Shown in pieces: positions 55,052 to 62,871 of a stretch of 64,000 bases of DNA (positions within the stretch are counted from its first letter, which is position 1; the number at the start of each line of letters is the position of its first letter). Source of the stretch: Bartonella sp. M0177. Lineage in GTDB: Bacteria > Pseudomonadota > Alphaproteobacteria > Rhizobiales > Rhizobiaceae. The notes beneath the pieces were generated by a model. That model saw nothing but the letters and a program-made list of their open reading frames with translations, did not search any database and had not been told where the DNA came from. The stretch is from the NCBI RefSeq assembly GCF_016102285.1, contig NZ_JACFOY010000001.1, forward strand, positions 930,001-994,000. Direction: 5' to 3'. The translations under genes were made by a program, and so were the position numbers.

Positions 55052-55095
55052 CAATTTCGGAAAGGCGCCTTGAGACGGCGAAACAGTTAAGGACT

Positions 55096-56112
55096 ATGCA
55101 AAATATGAAAGCTATGATTGTTGGTGTATCAGGCCTTAGCCTAACGGCAGCCGAAAAAGATTTTATAGCAGAAAACCAGCCTTGGGCTTTCATTCTTTTT
55201 GCGAGAAATATCGGTTCGGCCGACGAGGTTAAACAATTGACCTCCTCGCTCGTCTCTGCAAGCGGCCGCGACGATGTTTTTATTTTTATCGATCAGGAAG
55301 GCGGACGTGTCCAGCGGTTGCGTGCGCCGCTAGCGCCTGATTATCCTCCGGCCGCAACATTGGGTGAACTCTATAAAAAAGATAAAGCAAAAGGTTTGCG
55401 TGCAACCTTTATCATGTCACGTCTTCACGCATTTGACCTACGCCGGTTGGGAATAAATGCCGACTGCCTTCCGCTTCTTGATGTGCCGATTGAGGGAGCA
55501 GATAATGTCATTGGTACGCGCGCTTATGGCAATGACCATGAAACAGTCATAGCCTTGGGGCGCGCAGCCGCAGAAGGTTTGAAGGCAGGCGGTGTCCTGC
55601 CGGTCATGAAACATATTCCCGGTCACGGTCGTGCATTATGCGACACCCACAAAAGCCTTGCCCGTGTTGACGCATCACTGGAGACTTTACGTCTTAATGA
55701 TTTTGCCCCGTTCGAGGCATTATCCGATCTGCCGGTGGCAATGACGGCACATGTTGTTTATGAAAGTGTTGATCCCGAAAAACCGGCGACTTTATCAAAA
55801 AAGGTCGTGGGCGACATTATTCGTAAAGAGATTGACTTTGACGGTTTGTTGATGACTGATGACTTATCGATGAAGGCACTTTCAGGTGATCTCGGCGATT
55901 TGGCGAAAGAAGCTTTCGAAGCCGGATGCGATCTTGTTTTACACTGCAATGGCGAACAAGAAGAAATGCAAAAAATTGCCGCAGCAACGCCCTGGCTTGA
56001 AGGTAAATCGCTCGAGCGCGCTCAATATGCGACAAACTGGGTTAGCGACCCCGATCAAGCTGATGAGAAGGCATTGCGGGAGGAATTTCAAAATCTCCTT
56101 GCGTTGAGCTAA
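55096..56112 (+). CDS. nagZ: Beta-N-acetylhexosaminidase (GH3)
   Basis: NagZ removes GlcNAc from anhydromuropeptides during cell-wall recycling in the cytosol. The 338-residue protein has the GH3 core with FIDQEGGRVQRLR, the catalytic His in KHIPGHGR and DTH, and the nucleophile Asp in LLMTDDLSMKALSG. In-frame ATGs at 55096 and 55105 are possible. AAGGA (55089-55093) is two bases from the first and eleven from the second, so 55105 may be the real start. It is followed by scpA after 12 bp, the conserved nagZ-scpA-scpB order. Confidence 0.96.
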   Translation: MQNMKAMIVGVSGLSLTAAEKDFIAENQPWAFILFARNIGSADEVKQLTSSLVSASGRDDVFIFIDQEGGRVQRLRAPLAPDYPPAATLGELYKKDKAKGLRATFIMSRLHAFDLRRLGINADCLPLLDVPIEGADNVIGTRAYGNDHETVIALGRAAAEGLKAGGVLPVMKHIPGHGRALCDTHKSLARVDASLETLRLNDFAPFEALSDLPVAMTAHVVYESVDPEKPATLSKKVVGDIIRKEIDFDGLLMTDDLSMKALSGDLGDLAKEAFEAGCDLVLHCNGEQEEMQKIAAATPWLEGKSLERAQYATNWVSDPDQADEKALREEFQNLLALS

Positions 56113-56124
56113 GAGGAAGCGGAT

Positions 56125-57027
56125 TTGGCACAAAACGACAAAAAATCTAATCCGAAAGGCAAAAATGCGAACGGACACCGTGCTCAAAAAGCAATGGAAC
56201 CCATTTGGGAGCAAGATGAGGAACACGGCGTCAGTGAACCGACATTGGTTATCGATGTTCAGGGGTTTGAAGGCCCGCTTGATCTTCTGTTGCAACTCGC
56301 ACGGAACCAGAAAGTCGATTTGGCGCATATATCAATTGTCGAACTTGTGCAACAATATCTCGATTTCGTTAAAACTGCGCATGAATTGAGACTCGATCTT
56401 GCCGCCGATTATCTGGTGATGGCGGCCTGGCTTGCTTATCTCAAATCCCGTCTTCTGGTGCCGCAACGGTCGGATGAAGAGGGGGAAAGTGGCGAAGAGC
56501 TTGCCGGATTGTTACAATTCCGTTTGCAGCGGCTTGAAGCCATGCGTGAGGCGGCAGGGCAACTTGTAAACCGCAATCGTTTGGGGCGTGATGTTTTCAA
56601 GCGCGCCAATCCGGAAATGGTAGTGGTTGAAAAAAAGCACCTCTATGACGTATCGCTCTATGACTTGTTGATGGCTTATGCCGGTTTGCGCCAAAGGCAG
56701 GCTGTGAAACGCGTCGAAGTAGGAAAGAGGGAAGTCTGGTCGCTAAAAGCAGCACGCGCAATATTGGTGCGGTTGATGGGCGAAGCAAAAGATTGGCAGG
56801 CATTGGACAAGTTTCTATTTGCTTTTATCCCGACAGCTTATGAACGTCGCACAGCTTTGGCGAGTACTTTCGCGGCAAGTCTTGAAATGGTGAGAGAAAA
56901 GCAGCTTGATATCCGTCAGGCTGCACCTTTTGCTCCGATTTATCTTCGTGCGCACAAAAAGGCTGAGGCGCCGCAAAACGCAAATATCGGGGGCGGGGTA
57001 AAGCCCGAAAGTAAGCAAGATGACTGA
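56125..57027 (+). CDS. scpA: Segregation and condensation protein A
   Basis: This kleisin subunit bridges SMC heads in the chromosome-condensing complex with ScpB. The 300-residue protein has the family core FEGPLDLLLQLARNQKVDL followed by ADYLVMAAWLAYLKSRLLV. The N-terminal about 40 residues are polar. The start is TTG 56125 (MAQNDKKSN) with GAGGAAG just upstream; no ATG lies nearby in frame. The 3' end overlaps scpB by 8 bp. Confidence 0.95.
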   Translation: MAQNDKKSNPKGKNANGHRAQKAMEPIWEQDEEHGVSEPTLVIDVQGFEGPLDLLLQLARNQKVDLAHISIVELVQQYLDFVKTAHELRLDLAADYLVMAAWLAYLKSRLLVPQRSDEEGESGEELAGLLQFRLQRLEAMREAAGQLVNRNRLGRDVFKRANPEMVVVEKKHLYDVSLYDLLMAYAGLRQRQAVKRVEVGKREVWSLKAARAILVRLMGEAKDWQALDKFLFAFIPTAYERRTALASTFAASLEMVREKQLDIRQAAPFAPIYLRAHKKAEAPQNANIGGGVKPESKQDD

Positions 57028-57724
57028 ACAAAAAAACGTAGAAAAAAATAAAAATGGCGAGCTCAATATAACACCCGAACTTGTCCGCATGGCCGAAGCA
57101 ATTGTTTTTGCGTCAAGCGAACCTGTGACTGATCGCGCTTTGGAAGAGAGGCTTCCCAAAGGCGCAAATATTGCGGCGATTATGGATGTTTTGAAACAGG
57201 ATTATCAAAAACGCGGGGTCAATCTCGTTAAAGTGGGAAATGCTTATGCGTTCCGGACAGCACCCGATCTTGCCTTTCTTTTGAACAGGCAAGAAGAACG
57301 GCCAAGGAAGCTTTCCCGTGCCGCTTTGGAAGTGCTGGCAATTATTGCCTATCATCAACCGATAACACGTGCGGAACTAGAAGACGTCAGAGGCGTTGAA
57401 ACATCGAAAGGCACGTTGGATGTGTTGATGGAAGCAGGTTGGGTGAAAATTCGTGGAAGGAGGCGCGTTCCGGGACGACCAGTCACTTACGGAACGACCC
57501 TTGCATTTCTGGATGAATTCAGCCTGCCGGAAATTTCGGATTTACCGGGGATGGAAGAGCTGAAAGGTGCAGGTCTTCTATCGTCAAGATTACCGTCAAG
57601 TTTCCGTATGCCGTCACCGACAGCCGATCCGGATATTCTGACCGATGAAGAAGAACCGCTTGAAGATATCAATTTGGAACAATTAGGACTTTTAAGTCCA
57701 CTTGATCGGGACGAAAAATCTTAA
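57020..57724 (+). CDS. scpB: Segregation and condensation protein B
   Basis: ScpB is a winged-helix dimer that works with ScpA and SMC. Of 234 residues, the two winged-helix domains cover about 20-185 (MAEAIVFASSEPVTDRALEE; ALEVLAIIAYHQPITRAELE; RGRRRVPGRPVTYGTT). An acidic tail follows. It overlaps scpA by 8 bp. tatA starts 115 bp downstream. Confidence 0.95.
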   Translation: MTEQKNVEKNKNGELNITPELVRMAEAIVFASSEPVTDRALEERLPKGANIAAIMDVLKQDYQKRGVNLVKVGNAYAFRTAPDLAFLLNRQEERPRKLSRAALEVLAIIAYHQPITRAELEDVRGVETSKGTLDVLMEAGWVKIRGRRRVPGRPVTYGTTLAFLDEFSLPEISDLPGMEELKGAGLLSSRLPSSFRMPSPTADPDILTDEEEPLEDINLEQLGLLSPLDRDEKS

Positions 57725-57838
57725 AATCACCTTGTTTGGGAATAAAAAATGTAAATACACGTGGTTGTGTTTAAAAGACTTGAAAAAAGTGTCTAAAAGT
57801 ACACATTAAGACAGTTCCAGCATTGAAGAGAGTACATA

Positions 57839-58168
57839 ATGGGAAATTTCCTTTCACCAGTTCACCTCATAGTGATCCTACTCATCATTCTTGTCCTATT
57901 CGGTCGTGGTAAAATTTCGGAATTCATGGGAGATTTTGCCAAGGGTATCAAGAGTTTCAAAAAAGGTCTGAAAGAGGACGATGACGAGGTTGAAGCTCAA
58001 CAACCCGCCGAGCGGCCTGAAATCAAAACCATTGATGTTAAGCCGGAAGAAACAGTTGAACCGGTGAAGCGGGTTGCAAATACTCGGAAATCAACCGCAA
58101 AAAAGGCTGCACCACGTGCATCCAAGCCGAAAGCCAAAACGACGCAACGTAAAACAACAAAATCGTAA
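57839..58168 (+). CDS. tatA: Sec-independent translocase subunit TatA
   Basis: TatA forms the membrane-weakening pore component of the twin-arginine system. Its 109 residues have a short hydrophobic helix (HLIVILLIILVLFGRGKI) and the amphipathic helix ISEFMGDFAKGIKSFKKGL. The long charged tail is Ala/Lys-rich (KKAAPRASKPKAKTTQRK), longer than in E. coli. It is followed by tatB after 62 bp; a hairpin sits in that gap. Confidence 0.95.
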   Translation: MGNFLSPVHLIVILLIILVLFGRGKISEFMGDFAKGIKSFKKGLKEDDDEVEAQQPAERPEIKTIDVKPEETVEPVKRVANTRKSTAKKAAPRASKPKAKTTQRKTTKS

Positions 58169-58197
58169 GTTTTCTTGGCGTTAGAGCTTTTCTTGCA

Positions 58198-58225
58198 AAA
58201 GCCTTTCTTGTCGGAAAGGGGCTTT
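58198..58225 (+). promoter_or_regulatory. Hairpin covering the tatB ribosome binding site
   Basis: CCTTTC (58202-58207) pairs with GAAAGG (58214-58219), and AAAG (58198-58201) with CTTT (58222-58225), with GG bulged. The probable ribosome site AAAGGGG (58215-58221) lies in the 3' arm, 9 bases before the tatB ATG. If it forms, the fold would lower tatB translation relative to tatA, consistent with the excess of TatA over TatB needed. Function is inferred. Confidence 0.5.
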
Positions 58226-58230
58226 GAATA

Positions 58231-59001
58231 ATGTTCGGAATTGATGGACCGGAATTTATTGTTATCCTTATCGTGCTGATTGTTGTAGTTGGCCCGAAAG
58301 ACTTGCCAAAAATGCTGAAAGCTATTGGCAAGGCAACGGCTCGTATGCGCACGACGGCAAACGAGTTCCGTCGCCAATTCGACGAAGCCATGCATGAAGC
58401 CGAGCTTGATGATTTGCAGAAAACTCTTTCCGACGTGAAGGATCTTGATCCTCGCAAAAAGCTAACCGAAATATTCGATCCTATTCGAGACGTCGCAAAA
58501 GATGTCAAAGCGAGTATTGAGGTTAGTCAGGAGGACGACAAGCAATCGAAGTCGCAAGATGCTGCTTTAAAAGACGTGGCTGATAAGTCTTCCGGTGGTA
58601 AAGATAGCGAAAATTCGCAAAGTCATTCATTATCTGCTGGTGCGACGGCCAGTGCTGTCAGAATAGTTGATGATGAAAAATTCCAGTCAGCTACAGTTTC
58701 AACTGCCTCTGCAGGAGGTGACAGTGTGGCAACGGAGGAACATCCGGCAACACCAACATCCTCTGAAGTGACAAGAACAAAGCCGACAGTCGAAACACCG
58801 GCCAAAGGCAAGATGACGGCAAAACAAACCGCAGCGTTGAAGCCGAAAACGGCGACAAAGCGTAAGGTGTCAGCAACAACAAAGTCGTCATCGCCTGAAA
58901 AGACCACTAGTACCGGAGCTGTGAAAGCTCCTGCACAAAAACAGAAAACCGCAAAACAGGCTGCTTCACGGCCTAAAAAGACAACCGTTGCCGACGTTTG
59001 A
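58231..59001 (+). CDS. tatB: Sec-independent translocase subunit TatB, extended
   Basis: TatB binds TatC and docks twin-Arg substrates. The N-terminal MFGIDGPEFIVILIVLIVVV helix and GPKDLPKMLKAIGKA hinge are diagnostic. The 256-residue protein is longer than E. coli TatB (171). From about residue 90 on it is low complexity, Ser/Ala/Thr/Lys-rich, ending KKTTVADV. It lies between tatA and tatC. Confidence 0.94.
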   Translation: MFGIDGPEFIVILIVLIVVVGPKDLPKMLKAIGKATARMRTTANEFRRQFDEAMHEAELDDLQKTLSDVKDLDPRKKLTEIFDPIRDVAKDVKASIEVSQEDDKQSKSQDAALKDVADKSSGGKDSENSQSHSLSAGATASAVRIVDDEKFQSATVSTASAGGDSVATEEHPATPTSSEVTRTKPTVETPAKGKMTAKQTAALKPKTATKRKVSATTKSSSPEKTTSTGAVKAPAQKQKTAKQAASRPKKTTVADV

Positions 59002-59022
59002 ATAAAATAGGAAAAGACCATC

Positions 59023-59820
59023 GTGCATGAGGATGAAGACGAAGTCGAAGCAAGCTCGGCGCCGCTACTGGATCATTTGATCGAGTTACGCCACCGGATT
59101 ATCGTATCTTTGATTGCATTTGCTATTGCCTTTATTATCTGCTTTTTCGTCAAGGATTACATTCTGAACTTTCTGTTGTGGCCTTATCAATGGGCAATGA
59201 AAATTTCAGGTGGTAATCCTGACAGCATCCGTTTGCAATCAACACAGGTTTGGGAAACATTTCTGACCAAAATGAAGCTTGCAGCGTTTGGCGGCGTCAT
59301 TTTGTCATTTCCTTATCTTGCGTTCCAGTTATACAGCTTTATTGCGCCGGGGCTTTATCGCAACGAGAGGCGCGCTTTTTTGCCATTTCTCATAAGTGCG
59401 CCGGTATTGTTTCTTTTAGGGGGAGCATTTGTCTATTGTGTGCTTGCCCCTATGATGTTGTGGTTCTCCCTGTCACAGCAATTATTGCCTGATTCTCATT
59501 TGAAAGTTGAATTTATTGCACGTATTTCCGATTATCTGAGCTTCATGCAGTCTTTCATTCTGATATTCGGACTTATCTTCCAGCTTCCTCTTGTTACCAG
59601 TCTGTTGACAAAAGCCGGTCTTATTACGTCGAAAATGTTGGTTTCCAAACGGAAATGGGCGATTCTCATTGCCGTTGTTGTTGCGGCAATGGTGACACCT
59701 TCCGATTTCTTTACGATGTTCGGCGTCGCGCTTCCGACAATTCTGCTTTATGAAGTTTCTATTATTGTTTCGCGCTGGATTGAAAAGAAACAGGCAAAAC
59801 AAAATAACAAGGCTTCCTGA
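59023..59820 (+). CDS. tatC: Sec-independent translocase subunit TatC
   Basis: TatC is the six-helix receptor of the Tat system. The 265-residue protein has an acidic start ([21 protein letters not shown]), with the conserved [12 protein letters not shown], and the [19 protein letters not shown] region. The start is GTG 59023, with AGGAAAAG about 8 bases upstream; the in-frame ATG options lie within the conserved part. serS follows after 62 bp. Confidence 0.95.
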   Translation: MHEDEDEVEASSAPLLDHLIELRHRIIVSLIAFAIAFIICFFVKDYILNFLLWPYQWAMKISGGNPDSIRLQSTQVWETFLTKMKLAAFGGVILSFPYLAFQLYSFIAPGLYRNERRAFLPFLISAPVLFLLGGAFVYCVLAPMMLWFSLSQQLLPDSHLKVEFIARISDYLSFMQSFILIFGLIFQLPLVTSLLTKAGLITSKMLVSKRKWAILIAVVVAAMVTPSDFFTMFGVALPTILLYEVSIIVSRWIEKKQAKQNNKAS

Positions 59821-59882
59821 TTAGGCCATTGTGGTTTAAGAACAGAAATAGAATTAAAAAAAATTTGTACAGGAATATCTTG

Positions 59883-61160
59883 ATGCTTGATATCAAATGG
59901 ATTCGGGAAAATCCGCAGAAACTCGACGAAGCTTTGGCAAAACGTAGTGCCGAACCACAGGCAGAGAAATTGATAGCGCTTGATCTTGAGCGTCGTAACC
60001 ACGTTTCTCATGTTCAGGTTGCGCAGGAAAGACGCAATGCCGCTTCGAAAGAAATTGCGCAGGCTATGGCATCCGGTGATAAAGAACGGGCCGAAGCCTT
60101 GAAGTCGGAAGTGGCAGAACTCAAAACATTCCTTTCAACAGCAGAAACAAAAGGAAAAGAGCTGACAGCCGCTCTTGATGACGCACTGTCTCGTATTCCT
60201 AATATTCCGCTTGACGATGTGCCGGTAGGGCGCGACGAAAATGACAATGTCGAACGTTATAAAGTGGGAACACCACCGTCTTTCCCGTTCGAGCCCAAAC
60301 AACATTTCGAAATTGGTGAAAAATTAGGCCAAATGGATTTTGATCGTGCCGTGAAACTTTCCGGCGCGCGTTTCACAGTCTTGTCGGGACAGCTTGCCCG
60401 TCTCGAAAGGGCACTTGGCCAATTCATGATTGATGTTCACACTCTGGAACACGGTTATCGTGAAGTTTCAGTTCCGGTTCTGGTTCGTGACAGCGCACTT
60501 TTCGGCACTGCCCAATTGCCAAAATTTGCCGAAGACCTGTTCGAGACAACGGATGGGCGTTGGCTTATTCCAACGGCAGAAGTGCCTCTGACGAATCTTG
60601 TCGCAGGCGATATTCTGGACGCCAAAAAACTTCCGATTCGCGTCACTGCCTTGACCCCGTGCTTTCGTTCGGAAGCCGGTGCTGCCGGTCGTGATACACG
60701 TGGTATGTTGCGTCAGCACCAGTTCTGGAAAGTCGAAATGGTGTCTATTACTGATGAAGACAGCTCTTTGGATGAATTGGAACGCATGACAGGGTGCGCT
60801 GAAGATATTTTAAAACGTCTTGGACTTCCATTCCGCACAATTACTTTATGTACCGGCGATATGGGATTTGGTTCGCGCAAAACGTATGACCTTGAAGTAT
60901 GGTTGCCGGGGCAAAATACCTATCGCGAAATCTCGAGCTGCTCGGTATGTGGCGACTTTCAGGCGCGGCGTATGAATGCGCGCTACCGCAAAGAAGGCGA
61001 AAAATCGACGCGCTTCGTTCACACTCTGAATGGCTCGGGTGTTGCGGTCGGGCGCTGTCTCATTGCAGTTATGGAAAATTATCAGCAAAAAGATGGTTCG
61101 GTTGTCATACCGGAAGTTCTGCGCCCTTATATGGGTGGATTGGAACGGATTGAAGCTTAA
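59883..61160 (+). CDS. serS: Seryl-tRNA synthetase
   Basis: This class II synthetase charges tRNA-Ser and tRNA-Sec. The 425-residue protein has the N-terminal coiled-coil arm (about 30-110; [20 protein letters not shown]), motif 2 [20 protein letters not shown] and motif 3 [22 protein letters not shown] 59883 ([10 protein letters not shown]) is the family start with AGGAATATCTT upstream; an in-frame start at 59829 is too far. surE starts 20 bp later, typical of the alphaproteobacterial serS-surE-pcm order. Confidence 0.97.
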   Translation: MLDIKWIRENPQKLDEALAKRSAEPQAEKLIALDLERRNHVSHVQVAQERRNAASKEIAQAMASGDKERAEALKSEVAELKTFLSTAETKGKELTAALDDALSRIPNIPLDDVPVGRDENDNVERYKVGTPPSFPFEPKQHFEIGEKLGQMDFDRAVKLSGARFTVLSGQLARLERALGQFMIDVHTLEHGYREVSVPVLVRDSALFGTAQLPKFAEDLFETTDGRWLIPTAEVPLTNLVAGDILDAKKLPIRVTALTPCFRSEAGAAGRDTRGMLRQHQFWKVEMVSITDEDSSLDELERMTGCAEDILKRLGLPFRTITLCTGDMGFGSRKTYDLEVWLPGQNTYREISSCSVCGDFQARRMNARYRKEGEKSTRFVHTLNGSGVAVGRCLIAVMENYQQKDGSVVIPEVLRPYMGGLERIEA

Positions 61161-61180
61161 AAATTTCAGGGAACTTCAAT

Positions 61181-61945
61181 ATGCGTATTTTGCTAACCAA
61201 TGATGACGGTATCCATGCGGAAGGGCTGAAAATTCTTGAACAGATCGCCCGTCAACTCTCTGACGATGTCTGGGTTGTCGCTCCGGAAGAAGATCAAAGT
61301 GGTGTTTCGCATTCATTGACCATTTCGGAACCTTTACGTCTTCGTCAAATTGATGAAAAACATTTTGCTTTGAAAGGCACGCCGACCGATTGTGTCATTA
61401 TGGCGGTCAAGCATATTATGCCGGAAGCACCCGATCTTGTTCTTTCGGGGGTTAATGCCGGAGGTAATTTGGCTGACGATGTAAGCTATTCGGGAACGGT
61501 TTCGGGTGCAGTAGAGGGGATGCTGCAGGGGATCCGCTCGATTGCTCTTTCACAAGAATTTTTACACGAAACGAATCGCGACAATATACCTTGGAATACG
61601 GTTTTATCTCTCGCTCCGGATATCTTGAAAAAGCTCGTAAAAATTCCGCTTCCCGAAGGCGTTTTGCTCAATGTGAATTTCCCAGCTTGCGAAGCTGACG
61701 AGGTGACAGGATTGTCTGTTGCTCCACTTGGTAACCGCGGACACAAGATACTTATCGATAAACGCGCTGATGGTCGTGGTCTGCCTTATTACTGGATGTA
61801 TTTCAGCAGAGGAAAAGGCAAGAACAAAGAAAAAACAGATATTGATGTGCTTCAGGAGAAAGCTATTTCTGTTACGCCTATAGAGCTTGATCTGACGGCA
61901 CATAGATTTTTAGATGTATTAGAAAAAGCGCTCTTGGGAAAATAG
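61181..61945 (+). CDS. surE: 5'/3'-nucleotidase SurE
   Basis: This metal-dependent nucleotidase of the SurE family dephosphorylates nucleoside monophosphates and may act in stationary-phase survival. The 254-residue protein opens [14 protein letters not shown] with metal-binding Asp-Asp, then HSLTISEPL and [19 protein letters not shown]. It is 4 bp before the pcm-like gene, so co-translation is likely. Confidence 0.97.
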   Translation: MRILLTNDDGIHAEGLKILEQIARQLSDDVWVVAPEEDQSGVSHSLTISEPLRLRQIDEKHFALKGTPTDCVIMAVKHIMPEAPDLVLSGVNAGGNLADDVSYSGTVSGAVEGMLQGIRSIALSQEFLHETNRDNIPWNTVLSLAPDILKKLVKIPLPEGVLLNVNFPACEADEVTGLSVAPLGNRGHKILIDKRADGRGLPYYWMYFSRGKGKNKEKTDIDVLQEKAISVTPIELDLTAHRFLDVLEKALLGK

Positions 61946-61949
61946 AGGG

Positions 61950-62609
61950 ATGGAAGCTGTGCCCCCTATGTCAGAACGGGAAGAACTGATAAGCCTTGTC
62001 CTGAAAATGCGGGGCAGGGGGCTTGATGATATGGCCTTGTTTGCGGCGCTTGAACGCACATCGCGTCGGGACTTTGTTTCGGCGCCTTTTACCGATAGTG
62101 CTTATGAGAATAAGGTTATCCCGATAGAATGCGGGGAATATATCGAGAGGCTTGAAGAACAATTATATATCATTTCAGCATTGTCTCTCGAAAAAAAACA
62201 TCGTGTGCTCGAGATCGGAACAGGCTCGGGCTTTACCGCGGCTTTGATTGCAAGACTTGCCGGCCGTTTGACGACAGTCGAAAGATATAAAACTTTATGC
62301 GACATTGCCCGCCAGAGATTTCACGCGCTGGAAATAGATAATATCGTTTTGCGGCAAATGGACGGCAGCCGCGCTTTGTCGGGTTCAGGTCCTTATGACC
62401 GGATATTGGTGTGGCCATCACGTAATCGTGATCCGCAGGAATTTCTCGAATTATTGGCAGCCAATGGTGTGCTTATCGAAGCTATCGGACCGGACGAAGG
62501 CGAACAGATGGTTGTACGCTACCGCAAGACGGGAAGCAGGTTCGAGAGGACAGATATGTTCAGAGTGCGCTACCAACCATTTATCGAAGGTGTTGCAGCT
62601 ATTCTTTAA
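61950..62609 (+). CDS. Protein-L-isoaspartate methyltransferase-like protein with altered active-site loop
   Basis: This 219-residue SAM methyltransferase has the PCMT fold: helical N-terminus (FAALERTSRRDFVSAPF), then SAM motif VLEIGTGSGFTAALIARLAG near residues 85-104. In true Pcm the segment after the PIG strand reads like GQTISQPYIVA. Here it is CGEYIERLEEQLYIIS, lacking the Gln-Thr-Ile-Ser signature. Repair of isoaspartate is thus uncertain, though the position after surE is the usual pcm place. ATG 61950 or ATG 61968 may be used. Cytosolic. Confidence 0.75.
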   Translation: MEAVPPMSEREELISLVLKMRGRGLDDMALFAALERTSRRDFVSAPFTDSAYENKVIPIECGEYIERLEEQLYIISALSLEKKHRVLEIGTGSGFTAALIARLAGRLTTVERYKTLCDIARQRFHALEIDNIVLRQMDGSRALSGSGPYDRILVWPSRNRDPQEFLELLAANGVLIEAIGPDEGEQMVVRYRKTGSRFERTDMFRVRYQPFIEGVAAIL

Positions 62610-62679
62610 TTTCCCTGAAAATATCGCTTCCTGAAATTACTAGCCATATTGAAAATCCTCAAGCGATAAATGGCTTAAT

Positions 62680-62699
62680 CCCTTAAAGGGCTTTTTTTA
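62680..62699 (+). terminator. Possible serS-surE-pcm operon terminator
   Basis: A weak CCC(TTAAA)GGG stem (62680-62690) is followed by a T-run (62692-62699) about 70 bp after the pcm-like gene. A larger pairing, AGCCAT (62642-62647) with ATGGCT (62670-62675), precedes it. The T-run is strong but the stem is short. Confidence 0.45.
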
Positions 62700-62871
62700 A
62701 AATTCTCGTAAATTATATATAATAATATGTACTTCTGATCGGTTCATGAGGCAGGGGAGGCTAATTTTGCGGGCAATAATTTTTTTTAACCTTAATCGAA
62801 ATTTTAACCGTCGAGTAACATTAACACGTTTTAATGGCTATAGTTGAGTATCGGGTATATGGACAAAAAAC

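Noticed and set aside
62786-62834. Cluster of five TTAA tetramers upstream of the NlpD-like gene, considered as CtrA sites
   Set aside because: No pair has the required 7-base spacing; gaps are 2, 8, 13 and 6 bases.
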